From Gordonibacter sp. An230 (GTDB lineage: Bacteria > Actinomycetota > Coriobacteriia > Coriobacteriales > Eggerthellaceae), in NCBI RefSeq assembly GCF_002159915.1, contig NZ_NFJP01000001.1, positions 1-64,000 of the forward strand: a stretch of 64,000 nucleotides of DNA, written 5' to 3'. Position 1 is the stretch's first letter, and each line of letters begins with the position of its first letter. Of the stretch, positions 54,969 to 63,563 are shown in pieces. The notes under the pieces were generated by a model. The model searched no databases and was not told the DNA's origin. It was given only the letters and a program-made list of their open reading frames with translations. Position numbers and translations under genes: made by a program.

Positions 54969-56549
54969 ATGGCTGAATTGACGAGAAGAGGTTTTTTGAT
55001 CGGCGCGGGAGCGGCGGGGGCTGCCTTGGCGCTCACGGCTACGGCTGGCCGCGCCTTCGCTGCGAAAGGCGAAGACGAGGACAATCTCGATTGGGCAAAC
55101 CAGGTGACCGAGGAGATATCGTGCGACATCCTGGTGATCGGCGGTGGGTTCTCCGGAACCGCCGCGGCAGTCCAAGCGGGCGAGAACGGGGACAAGGTGC
55201 TGCTTGTCGAAGGGCAGTCGGCGCTCGGCGGCAACGGCACGGGTGTCGAATGCACGAATGCGTATGGCTTGCATCCTAATTCGGGAGAGACGACTCTTGG
55301 AGAAATGGTGCGTTACGAAGCCGATGCCCAGTCCTACACGGTGAATCAAATGTTCATCCGCGACATGATCAGCCATGCGGCTGAAAACGTCCAGTGGCTT
55401 ATCGATAACGGGGTGCAGTACGAGGCCATCGAGGATCTTGATCTCGCGTACCTTGAAATGTACAAGGAAGGACGCTATCGCGCTGCGTTCAGCTTCGATT
55501 ATGTGTACAAAGGCGGCGCTGCTGGCATAGGGTACTTCCCGTTCATGAAGAAGAAGCTGGCGGAATATGGCGTGAATCTGCGCTTGAACACGCGGGCGCG
55601 CGATCTCGTGCTGGACGAGAACGGGAATGTGGCCGGCGCCTACGCCACCGACACTTACGGCGACACCATCAAGATCAACGCCAAGGCCGTCATCATTGGG
55701 ACGGGCGGCTTCGGCGAAGATGCCGATCGCATGGGAAAGCTCGGCATCGATCTGAACGATGTGCGCATCATAGGCACGCCCGGCCATTACGGCGACGGTG
55801 TGACCATGATGATCAAGGCGGGCGGTATCGAGCACGGAGCGCCGGCGTTCGGATGCACGAACATCATCGGTTCGGCTGGCCCATGGGGTCCCATATGGGA
55901 CAAACTGTGTTGGGGCGGACCGAGCCTGTGGGTCGACATTCACGGTGAGCGTTTCTCGGATGAGGCGTGCTCGACGTACACGCACAACTTCGAACTGCAG
56001 CACGTCCCCGTCCGCTTGGCTGGCGGCACCTGCTGGACCATCATGGATCAAACCATCCTCGAGACCATGTTGGAAGGAGACGAGGAGGCGGCGCAGCTTT
56101 GGGACGAGATGATCGCCAACGGAGACGATGCCTACCGAGCTGACTCCCTTGAGGAGCTCGCCGATGCCATGGAAGGCGTTGACAAAGAGCTTTTCCTGAG
56201 CCAAGTGGAGCAATACAACGCATGCGTGGCAGCCGGCGTGGATTCCGACTATGGGAAAGACGCTCAGTACCTTATGCCCATCTCCACGCCCCCGTTCTAT
56301 TGCGGGCTCATTCGCGGAGCGCTTGAGGGACTGTATTCCGGCGGTGTCAAAACCGATCGTTGCTTCCGCGTGAAGAAGCCCGGGCGCGACCAGGCGTTCG
56401 AAAATCTCTTCGCCATCGGCGCTGATGGGGGCATGTTGTACAACAACATGTACGGCATCGACATAAACGGCTCTATGAGCTGCCATGGCGTGAACAGCGC
56501 GCGCACCGCTGCCAACACAGCGCACGAATTCATTGCGAACGGCAGATAG
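54969..56549 (+). CDS. Tat-exported FAD-dependent oxidoreductase, fumarate-reductase flavoprotein superfamily
   Basis: A 526-residue flavoprotein. The twin-arginine signal is LTRRGFLIGAGAAGAALALT, cleaved after about residue 31. The FAD-binding Rossmann motif is DILVIGGGFSGTAAAVQAG, followed by GNGTGVECTNAYG; IGTPGHYGDGVTMMIKAGG, HGERFSDEAC and the C-terminal LFAIGADGGMLYNNMYGIDI are family blocks around the active site. Known relatives reduce fumarate, urocanate, cinnamates or drugs such as digoxin (Cgr2) using electrons from outside the flavoprotein. No FMN-binding domain and no cytochrome gene are present here, so the electron donor is unknown. ATG 54969 follows AGGAG. A terminator follows the gene. 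Confidence 0.9.
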   Translation: MAELTRRGFLIGAGAAGAALALTATAGRAFAAKGEDEDNLDWANQVTEEISCDILVIGGGFSGTAAAVQAGENGDKVLLVEGQSALGGNGTGVECTNAYGLHPNSGETTLGEMVRYEADAQSYTVNQMFIRDMISHAAENVQWLIDNGVQYEAIEDLDLAYLEMYKEGRYRAAFSFDYVYKGGAAGIGYFPFMKKKLAEYGVNLRLNTRARDLVLDENGNVAGAYATDTYGDTIKINAKAVIIGTGGFGEDADRMGKLGIDLNDVRIIGTPGHYGDGVTMMIKAGGIEHGAPAFGCTNIIGSAGPWGPIWDKLCWGGPSLWVDIHGERFSDEACSTYTHNFELQHVPVRLAGGTCWTIMDQTILETMLEGDEEAAQLWDEMIANGDDAYRADSLEELADAMEGVDKELFLSQVEQYNACVAAGVDSDYGKDAQYLMPISTPPFYCGLIRGALEGLYSGGVKTDRCFRVKKPGRDQAFENLFAIGADGGMLYNNMYGIDINGSMSCHGVNSARTAANTAHEFIANGR

Positions 56550-56604
56550 TCCGTCTCCCGAATGCGATCGGCCCCTCCCTCGCTGTTGATCGCGATCGTG
56601 GCAC

Positions 56605-56635
56605 AAGAGGCCCATCGTCAAGATGGGCCTCTTTT
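56605..56635 (+). terminator. Intrinsic terminator after the flavoprotein gene
   Basis: AAGAGGCCCATC pairs with GATGGGCCTCTT around a 5-base loop, followed by TTGTTTG. Confidence 0.88.
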
Positions 56636-56700
56636 GTTTGGCGCACCGTCGGCGCGAAGACTGATGGCTGGGTGCAAATTCCTGCGATAGTTTTGAGAGA

Positions 56701-56716
56701 TGTTTCACGTGAAACA
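56701..56716. promoter_or_regulatory. parS site
   Basis: Perfect TGTTTCACGTGAAACA, about 27 kb from parB on the right arm. Confidence 0.92.
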
Positions 56717-56966
56717 CCCGAATTGTAGGCAGACATCCCTCGCACAGACGCGGAAAGGCACCTCGCGATCTGGATGGTTCGGCCTCTGCCGCTCTCGGTG
56801 TCCTCTGACATTGTCGATGCCTTCGAGCATTGTCCCTTCTCGTCGCATTCGATCTGCGCACTCTCCCTGCGCGTGCATTCTGTGTCGCGCCTTCGCGCAT
56901 TCCGGCTCTTCGCAGCGCGACGTGGTAGTATACGGATTCGGAACGACCGACGATACACGAGGGGCC

Positions 56967-57530
56967 ATGAACCGAACGGAAGCGCTGCGCATCTTGGGAC
57001 TCGGCGACGACGCTACAGCCGAGGACATCAAAGCCGCATACAAGGAAACGGCGCAGATTCTCCATCCCGACCGCTTTGCTGGCAACAAAAAGCTGCAAGA
57101 TCGCGCGACTGAGCAGTTCAAGAACCTTCAAGAGGCTTATGAGTACCTGACGAAAGGCCGTGGCGCGCGACGCTCGTCCAAGCCGGGCTCGGCTGCTCGC
57201 ACGCCGCGCACGGCCGCGAATAACCTTGAAGCTCGCTTAGCCGGCATAGCTGCAGCGCGAATGCAGCTGGTGAAGCAGCGCGATGCGGCATACGACGAGC
57301 GTCGCAACGGCATCGGCATGGCCGTCATCGGCATGCTTGTGGCACTGTTTGCGGGACGGCGTCCGGTTGGCGTGCTCGGACTTGTGACGGCTATCGCAAC
57401 TACGGCGGCGGTATGGGGAATCGTGCAGACGGTTTCGGCTCAGCGTACTATCGCGACGCTCGACGAGCACATCGAGTCGCTCAACAAAGAAGAGCGCCGA
57501 CTTTCCCAGGAACTGGAAGACGAGGAATAG
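56967..57530 (+). CDS. DnaJ-domain membrane protein
   Basis: A 187-residue protein. Residues 1-60 are a J domain with the HPD motif at 33-35 (ILHPDRFAGN), which stimulates DnaK-type ATPases. The C-terminal half has two hydrophobic segments (GMAVIGMLVALFAG and VLGLVTAIATTAAVWGIV) and a short coiled-coil tail (LDEHIESLNKEERRLSQELE). It lacks the Gly/Phe and zinc domains of DnaJ, so it is a specialised membrane J-protein. It is nine bases ahead of typA and probably cotranscribed. Confidence 0.85.
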   Translation: MNRTEALRILGLGDDATAEDIKAAYKETAQILHPDRFAGNKKLQDRATEQFKNLQEAYEYLTKGRGARRSSKPGSAARTPRTAANNLEARLAGIAAARMQLVKQRDAAYDERRNGIGMAVIGMLVALFAGRRPVGVLGLVTAIATTAAVWGIVQTVSAQRTIATLDEHIESLNKEERRLSQELEDEE

Positions 57531-57539
57531 GAAGCAATC

Positions 57540-59351
57540 GTGAAACAAGAGAACATTCGCAATGTGGCGATCATCGCTCATGTCGACCACGGCAAGACCA
57601 CTATCGTGGACCGGCTCCTGTACACCAGCGGCGTGTTCCGCGAGAACCAGCAGGTTGAAGACCGCGTGCTCGACTCCAACGACCAAGAACGCGAACGCGG
57701 AATCACCATCCTCTCGAAGAACATATCCATCACCTACAAAGACGTGAAGATCAATGTTATCGACACACCTGGCCATGCCGACTTCGGCGGCGAGGTGGAG
57801 CGCGTGCTCAACATGGCAGACGGCGCGCTGCTCATTGTGGACGCGTTCGAGGGCCCGATGCCCCAGACGCGATTCGTGCTCAAGCACGCCCTTGAACTGG
57901 GATTGCGCATCGTGGTCGTGGTGAACAAGATCGACCGTCCCGGTTCGCGCCCCGAAGAGGTGGTGGACGAGGTGTTCGACCTCATGGTTGAGTTGGAGGC
58001 CTCCGACGATCAGCTGGACTTCCCCGTCATCTACGCGAGCGCCATGAACGGCTATGCGCGCTTCGATCCCGCAGACGACAACATGAACATGTTGCCGTTG
58101 CTCGACACCATCCTCAAGGAGGTTCCCGCGCCCGACTGCGAACCGGGCGGCCCGGTGGCGCTGCAAATCTGCACGGTTGACCATTCGAGCTTTGTGGGGC
58201 GCATAGGCGTAGGACGGCTGTTCAGCGGCACCATTCACAAAGGAGAGCCGGTGCTCGTCATCAAAAACGACAGCACGCGCTACAACACGAACATAAAGCA
58301 GGTGTTCACGTTCGAGGCTTTGGGCAAGAAGGAGCAGCAGGAGGTCCACGCAGGCGACATCGTGGCTGTGGTGGGCGTCGAGGACGCCGATATCGGCGAC
58401 ATGGTGACGAGTCGCGAGCATCCGGTGCGCTTCGATCCCATCCAAGTGGAGGAGCCCACGATGGCCATCGTGTTCGAGGCGTCCACGAGCCCGCTTGTAG
58501 GCCGCGAAGGCGAGATCGTCGGCGCGCGCCAGCTCAAAGAGCGCCTTATGCGCGAGAAGGAGAGCAACATCTCCATGCGCATCGAGGAGTTGGAGGACAA
58601 ATCTGGCATCGAAGTGGCCGGTCGTGGCGTGCTACACCTGTCGGTGCTGATGGAAACGATGCGCCGTGAGGGATTCGAATTCCAGGTGGGTCGTCCGCGC
58701 GTGCTCATCAAAACCGATGAGCAGGGACGCAAGCTCGAACCCATCGAGGAGGCGACGGTTGACGTGCCGAGCGAGTATGCTGGCAAGGCCATCGAGGTGT
58801 TCGGCGGAGCAGGCGGTGAAATGTCAGACATGTTCCAGCGCGGCGACCAGACGCACCTCGTGTTCAAGATTCCCACGCGCGGTACGATGGGTCTGCGAAC
58901 GCGTCTTCTGAACGCAACGCGCGGCGAGGCGACGATGTTTCATCACTTCAGCGAGTACGGCACGTACCGTGGCGACTTCAATGGCCGCAAGAACGGTTCG
59001 ATGATCAGCATGTCCACCGAGAAGAGCGTCGCGTACGCGCTGGACACGCTGCAGGAGCGCGGTAGGCTGTTCGTTGGTCCGGGCGAAGATTGCTATGAAG
59101 GCATGATCGTGGGGGAGAGTGCCAAGGAAGGCGACATGGTGGTGAACATCGCCAAGTCAAAGCAGCTGGGAAACCAGCGTTCGTCGGGTGCGGACAAGGC
59201 CATTCAGCTCACGCCGCCGCAGACGTTCACGCTCGAGGAGGCGCTCGAATACATTGAGGACGACGAGCTGGTGGAGATCACGCCGAAGAGCATCCGCCTG
59301 CGCAAGCGCATCCTGTCGGCAACCGAACGCAAAAAGGCGGCGAAAAAATAG
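57540..59351 (+). CDS. typA: Translational GTPase TypA/BipA
   Basis: A 603-residue ribosome-binding GTPase. G1 is [12 protein letters not shown], the switch region is [12 protein letters not shown]3 is [12 protein letters not shown] and G4 is VVNKIDRPG. The TypA-specific C-terminal domain follows ([20 protein letters not shown]). It helps ribosome assembly and growth under stress. The start is GTG 57540, preceded by GGAAG. Confidence 0.96.
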   Translation: MKQENIRNVAIIAHVDHGKTTIVDRLLYTSGVFRENQQVEDRVLDSNDQERERGITILSKNISITYKDVKINVIDTPGHADFGGEVERVLNMADGALLIVDAFEGPMPQTRFVLKHALELGLRIVVVVNKIDRPGSRPEEVVDEVFDLMVELEASDDQLDFPVIYASAMNGYARFDPADDNMNMLPLLDTILKEVPAPDCEPGGPVALQICTVDHSSFVGRIGVGRLFSGTIHKGEPVLVIKNDSTRYNTNIKQVFTFEALGKKEQQEVHAGDIVAVVGVEDADIGDMVTSREHPVRFDPIQVEEPTMAIVFEASTSPLVGREGEIVGARQLKERLMREKESNISMRIEELEDKSGIEVAGRGVLHLSVLMETMRREGFEFQVGRPRVLIKTDEQGRKLEPIEEATVDVPSEYAGKAIEVFGGAGGEMSDMFQRGDQTHLVFKIPTRGTMGLRTRLLNATRGEATMFHHFSEYGTYRGDFNGRKNGSMISMSTEKSVAYALDTLQERGRLFVGPGEDCYEGMIVGESAKEGDMVVNIAKSKQLGNQRSSGADKAIQLTPPQTFTLEEALEYIEDDELVEITPKSIRLRKRILSATERKKAAKK

Positions 59352-59822
59352 CGTTTCGCGCGAAGCAGCCTCAAAGAAATTCTTTGTGCTCGCGATTTTA
59401 CGGACGGTTCCCTTTCCCATGCTGCTCAAGGGTCGTCCGCGCGTCTGCAAACGGGTTCTCCTTTTCTGCGCAGGCGACCGGTGGGAAAGGCTTCCTTGCG
59501 TTATGAGCGCCACTTGCATCTTGAACCCCTATGAGCGCGGAAGCGGTTCCGCGCTCATTCGAAAAATCTGTCGCGCGTTGCGGGTGGAGGGCGGTTCTCT
59601 CGACAAGCGCGCTGAACATGGTGGTTGAACTCCTTCCCGATCTGGCACTGCGGCGGACACCTTGAAAGTTCGGACTATGAATCGAAAGTGGATATATTGC
59701 GCATCGAGACAACCCTATTTCTCGCGTGTGCGAAAATACGGCGCAAGTAACATCTCATGCGTCGATTCGCGGGTCGCGCAGACGGTGGCTTGCGAACGGT
59801 GCATGACCGAGGGAAGGGTCAT
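59352..59822. other. Gene-free spacer
   Basis: 471 bases without a supported gene. A degenerate parS-like CGTTTCGCGCGAAGCA follows the typA stop (59352-59367), and GAGCGCGGAA/TTCCGCGCTC at about 59532-59555 is a hairpin without a T tract. Confidence 0.5.
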
Positions 59823-61088
59823 ATGAACAGGTCTCACATTTTGAAAGCCGCCTGTGCTGTAGGGCTGTCGGCCGCATGCGTTTGGGGTCTGGCCGCCTGC
59901 ACGGGCGGCAACCAGGCATCGGGGGACAGTGGAGCGGTTGCGGCCACGGTTGGCGAAACGTCCATTTCAGAGGACGCGGTAACCAAGTACATCGAGAACG
60001 TTCGCTCTCAAATGGGGGTGACGGACGAGGATTCGTGGGGCAACTGGCTTGCGCAGAACGGCTACACGCCCGAATCTGTGCGCGAGGAAGTGATTGATTC
60101 CTATGTTCAGCGCGAGCTTATTCGAACGGGTGCCGATGAGCGCGGCATTACGGTCGATAGCTCCGAGGTCGATAAGTACGTCAATGAAATGAAGCAGAAT
60201 TACGACACCGATGAGAAGTGGCAGGAAGCGCTCGCTCAGGCCGGCATGACCGAGGAAGAGTATCGTTCCGAAATAGAGTTGCAGCTGAAGAGCAGAGGGC
60301 TGATGGAGTCGTTCGCCACTGACGAGGAGCCTTCTGAGGAGGACATGCTGCAGTACGCGCAGATGTATGCCACCACCTACGACGGAGCCAAGCGCTCTTC
60401 CCATATCTTATTCGATTCGGGGGACGAGGCTACGGCGCAGGAAGTGCTCGACAAGTTGAACTCCGGAGAGCTCGACTTCGCCGAGGCGGCCAAAGAGTAT
60501 TCCAAGGATGGAAGTGCTTCGAATGGCGGCGATGTGGGCTGGGACAAGACCACCAGCTTCGTGGAGCAGTATCAGTCAGCTCTCGATGGCCTTGAGAAAG
60601 ACCAGATAAGCGGTTTGGTGACGAGCGACTATGGTATCCATATCATCAAATGCACTGATGTGTTCACCGCTCCCGAAGAAGTGACGAGCCTTGACCAGAT
60701 CCCTTCTGATTGGGTGGAGTCCATCAAGTCGTCCCTCAAGTCGCAAAAGCAGAGCGAAGAGTACCAACAGTGGCTTGAAGAGCGCAAGGAAAGCTCCAAC
60801 GTCGTGGTTAATCCCATGCCGGAGGGGCTGTCGTATGCGGTTGACATGTCGAAGTACCAATCATCCTCCGACGCTTCTAGCGAAGGGGAGGGCGACGGCT
60901 CCTCCGCTTCGGATGAAACCGGAGAAGGTGCCGACGCCGACGCCGCATCCGAAGGCGGAGAGGGCGGTGAATCCGCCGACGCTGCGGCGGACGATGCGGC
61001 CGATGCCGGCAACGGGACCGATGATGCCGCAAGCGGCGAAGGACAGCCTGCCGAAGGTTCGGAGGATACCGGCTCCCTTTCCGAGTAA
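59823..61088 (+). CDS. PrsA/SurA-like peptidyl-prolyl isomerase lipoprotein
   Basis: A 421-residue lipoprotein: signal peptide with lipobox LAAC (C26), an N-terminal chaperone domain (SISEDAVTKYIENVRSQMG onward) and a parvulin domain at about 190-290 (RSSHILFDSGDEATAQEVLD, SNGGDVGWDKTTSFV and YGIHIIKCTDV). It should help fold exported proteins on the outer face of the membrane. The last 70 residues are an acidic Asp/Glu/Ala/Gly/Ser tail, unusual for PrsA. ATG 59823 is chosen as the codon just before the signal peptide. A strong terminator follows. Confidence 0.9.
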   Translation: MNRSHILKAACAVGLSAACVWGLAACTGGNQASGDSGAVAATVGETSISEDAVTKYIENVRSQMGVTDEDSWGNWLAQNGYTPESVREEVIDSYVQRELIRTGADERGITVDSSEVDKYVNEMKQNYDTDEKWQEALAQAGMTEEEYRSEIELQLKSRGLMESFATDEEPSEEDMLQYAQMYATTYDGAKRSSHILFDSGDEATAQEVLDKLNSGELDFAEAAKEYSKDGSASNGGDVGWDKTTSFVEQYQSALDGLEKDQISGLVTSDYGIHIIKCTDVFTAPEEVTSLDQIPSDWVESIKSSLKSQKQSEEYQQWLEERKESSNVVVNPMPEGLSYAVDMSKYQSSSDASSEGEGDGSSASDETGEGADADAASEGGEGGESADAAADDAADAGNGTDDAASGEGQPAEGSEDTGSLSE

Positions 61089-61127
61089 CGAAACGGAAGG
61101 GAACGGCCTTTGGGGTCGAAGTACCGA

Positions 61128-61155
61128 GCGGGGAACCGGAGGTTCCCCGCTTTTT
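61128..61155 (+). terminator. Intrinsic terminator after the foldase gene
   Basis: GCGGGGAACC pairs with GGTTCCCCGC around a 3-base loop, followed by TTTTT. It ends 17 bases before the next start, so the ABC gene depends on read-through or an internal promoter. Confidence 0.88.
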
Positions 61156-61172
61156 CTTGGAAAGGATGGTTG

Positions 61173-62126
61173 ATGGAGCGGAACGAGGAAACGCCTCCCT
61201 TTTTGCAGCTTCGCGATGCGACGGTGATGCGCGCGGGCAAACCCATCCTCATGGTTGATTCCTTCTCGCTCGGAGAGGGTGAGAGCGTGGCGCTGCTGGG
61301 TCCGAACGGTTCGGGAAAATCGACGTTCGTCAAGCTCATCACGCGTGAAGTGCTGCCTTTGCATCGCGACGAATCTCCCGTGCGCTTTCGCGGCCGACCC
61401 CGTGCCACGCTCGCCGAGGTGAAGGCCTGCGTCGGAGTGGTGTCGTCTTCGATGCAGGATCAGATTTCCGTGCATCTGCGCGCGGCGGATGTGGTTGCTG
61501 GAGGGTTGTACGGATCTCTTGGCGTGCCGCCTCGCGCTAAAGATACGGACAAGGCGCGCGACCGAGCGTTAGCTTCGATGTCCAAGATCGGCGTTGCCGA
61601 TCTGGCCGAGCGGGATATCATGACGTTGTCTACCGGTCAAGCCCGTCGTGTGCTCATTGCTCGCGCGCTCGTGCATGATCCATGTGTGCTCGTGTTCGAC
61701 GAACCCTGCACGGGTCTCGATCCTGAGGGCATGTACTACGTGCGTTCGAGCATGCGCGCGCTCGCTTGTGCGGGAAAAAGCATCGTCCTGGTCACCCACT
61801 ACCCCGAGGACATTATTCCCGAGATCGATCGTGTCGTGCTGCTCAAAGAGGGTCGAGTGCATGCGGATGGTTCGAAGCGCGAATTGGTCTCTGATGAGGT
61901 GATGAGCGAGTTGTTCAATGTTCCTTTGCGTGTGCGGCACGAAGTGATGTCCTCTCCTTCGTCTTTGCTCCGTCACTCGAGAGCGTCGCAGCGAGTTCGC
62001 GCAGCGACTTTGGAGGCAGACTCGGATATCGAAGCTGCCGAGCTTATGGAAGAGGTTGCAGGCCCCTCTCGTGAAGAGGAATATTTCTCGCTTGTGAGCA
62101 CGTATGAGCTGTTGTATACTACGTAG
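61173..62126 (+). CDS. ABC transporter ATP-binding protein
   Basis: A 317-residue ATPase. Walker A is LLGPNGSGKST, the signature region is TLSTGQARRVLIARAL, Walker B is CVLVFDEPCTGLDPEG, and the switch histidine is in LVTHYPEDI. The LSTGQ signature is a variant of LSGGQ. No permease gene is adjacent, and the C-terminal 60 residues are extra. It resembles YlmA-type iron/unknown ABC ATPases, but the substrate and the membrane partner are not known. The start has AAAGGA upstream. Confidence 0.85.
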   Translation: MERNEETPPFLQLRDATVMRAGKPILMVDSFSLGEGESVALLGPNGSGKSTFVKLITREVLPLHRDESPVRFRGRPRATLAEVKACVGVVSSSMQDQISVHLRAADVVAGGLYGSLGVPPRAKDTDKARDRALASMSKIGVADLAERDIMTLSTGQARRVLIARALVHDPCVLVFDEPCTGLDPEGMYYVRSSMRALACAGKSIVLVTHYPEDIIPEIDRVVLLKEGRVHADGSKRELVSDEVMSELFNVPLRVRHEVMSSPSSLLRHSRASQRVRAATLEADSDIEAAELMEEVAGPSREEEYFSLVSTYELLYTT

Positions 62127-62166
62127 CTGCTGCATGGTCGGACGACCATGCGCCTGTCGGAGATGC

Positions 62167-62258
62167 GGAGAGATGTCCGAGCTGGCCGAAGGAGCACGAT
62201 TGGAAATCGTGTATACGCCACAAGCGTATCTGGGGTTCGAATCCCCATCTCTCCGCCA
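62167..62258 (+). tRNA. tRNA-Ser (anticodon GGA)
   Basis: A class II tRNA with acceptor GGAGAGA/TCTCTCC, anticodon loop TTGGAAA, long variable arm, T arm GGTTCGAATCC and encoded CCA. Confidence 0.96.
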
Positions 62259-62288
62259 CTGAGATGGCAGGTACGGCATCACCCGTGC

Positions 62289-62381
62289 GGAAGGGTGGCA
62301 GAGCGGTTGAATGCGGCGGTCTCGAAAACCGTTTCACCGGTAACCCCGGTGACCAGGGTTCGAATCCCTGCCCTTCCGCCA
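62289..62381 (+). tRNA. tRNA-Ser (anticodon CGA)
   Basis: A class II tRNA with acceptor GGAAGGG/CCCTTCC, anticodon CGA, long variable arm, T arm GGTTCGAATCC and encoded CCA. It lies 30 bases after the other tRNA-Ser. Confidence 0.96.
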
Positions 62382-62388
62382 GTAGACT

Positions 62389-62412
62389 GAAAGCGCCCTA
62401 AGGGCGCTTTTC
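62389..62412 (+). terminator. Intrinsic terminator after the tRNA-Ser pair
   Basis: GAAAGCGCCC pairs with GGGCGCTTTT around a 3-base loop, ending in a T run. Confidence 0.88.
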
Positions 62413-62935
62413 TTATTGCTCGAGTTCGATCTAAAAGGGTTTGGGGAGCGGTTGCGACGGTCGATGGTTTCAGGTTGCGCGTTCCGGTTCCGAAGCATAT
62501 CATCGGAGGTGTCGTGCGAGGGCGATTCGGGGGATTGAAAGCTGTGGCGACGTGGCATGCCCAGCATTCTGCACGAACTGCGCTTGAAGGGTCGCGGGAT
62601 ACGGCAGCATCCCCGCATCGGCGCCTTCGCGTGCAGAAGCGTTTCGAACCTCTGCGGGCTTCCCGGGCGGCTCGGGAAGGCGTCCGCAGCAGTCCTCGAA
62701 AAACGGCTTAGGGATTACGACGACTCCCTTGAGCGACTGGTTAGGGAGCCGAGGTCGTTTCTTCCGATTTTTTCTTGCTTCATCTATGGCATATTTATTC
62801 ATAGATAATGAAGACATATCAAATAATCAGGCAATATTATTAATCAATGAATATACTCGAATAATAGAATACTCGATATTGGCAAGTCGTATAGTAATGC
62901 TTGCATGCAACGACCTGCGAGGAAAGGAATCCCGC
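62413..62935. other. Spacer and regulatory region upstream of the MarR gene
   Basis: No supported gene. The right part (62780-62900) is strongly AT-rich and contains two direct repeats ATACTCGA at 62853-62860 and 62869-62876, 16 bases apart. They may be an operator for the MarR protein just downstream. Confidence 0.45.
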
Positions 62936-63406
62936 ATGAACGAATCGACGAAGACTCTTGCCCAGTTGAAAAAAGCGAGCAAGCTCGTTCGGCTTGCGTT
63001 TCGCAAAAACGGCCCGAAAAGCTTCAAGCGCGGACAAGGCGCCCTGCTCAATGCGCTCGTTGAGAACGACGGAGCCACTCAGCGTGAGCTCGTGCGCATT
63101 CTCGGCCTGAATCGCGGCGACCTTAAGGATGTCGTGAAGAAAGCTGCGCGCAACGGGTATGTGACCATCGAGAACACGGACGAGAAACGCACCTATGCGG
63201 TGAAACTGACCGACGAGGGTCGCACCGTTGCAGAAAAGCGCGTGCTGGCCAACGACAGAACGGCTGACGACATCCTTTCCTGTCTGACCGACGACGAGAT
63301 TGCGCAGTTGAACGTGTTGACAGAGAAGATCATCCTTTCAATGAAAGATAAAGGCGTGAACGGGAAAAAGAAAGGCCGCAAAGCGAGAGGATGCCGCTGT
63401 CGCTAG
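62936..63406 (+). CDS. MarR-family transcriptional regulator
   Basis: A 156-residue winged-helix protein: KSFKRGQGALLNALVENDGA, the recognition region TQRELVRILGLNRGDLKDVV, the wing with TDEKRTYAVKLTDEGR, and dimer helices. The C terminus is a basic tail ending CRCR. ATG 62936 follows GAGGAAAGGA. It is a single gene with an AT-rich upstream region carrying direct repeats. The ligand is unknown. Confidence 0.85.
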   Translation: MNESTKTLAQLKKASKLVRLAFRKNGPKSFKRGQGALLNALVENDGATQRELVRILGLNRGDLKDVVKKAARNGYVTIENTDEKRTYAVKLTDEGRTVAEKRVLANDRTADDILSCLTDDEIAQLNVLTEKIILSMKDKGVNGKKKGRKARGCRCR

Positions 63407-63530
63407 CCGATGATTGAGGACCACGCCGCTCGCGGTTTTGCGCTGTGAGCGGACAGCGGACATGGATCGGTGCGGAAATGGGAGGAACAGGTCGCGTGTC
63501 AAGCGTTTTGGTGCTTGGCGAAGCCTTGAG

Positions 63531-63546
63531 TGTTTCACGTGAAACA
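63531..63546. promoter_or_regulatory. parS site at the centre of a 38-bp perfect palindrome
   Basis: Perfect TGTTTCACGTGAAACA with 11-base perfect arms (63520-63557). It is the rightmost copy in the window and has the same build as the 33805 site but different arm sequences. Confidence 0.92.
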
Positions 63547-63563
63547 CTCAAGGCTTCTAACAT

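Larger units (their letters stand above)
56550..56966. other. Spacer with terminator and parS
   Basis: 417 bases between the flavoprotein and DnaJ-like genes. It holds a terminator and one parS; nothing else is recognised. Confidence 0.5.
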
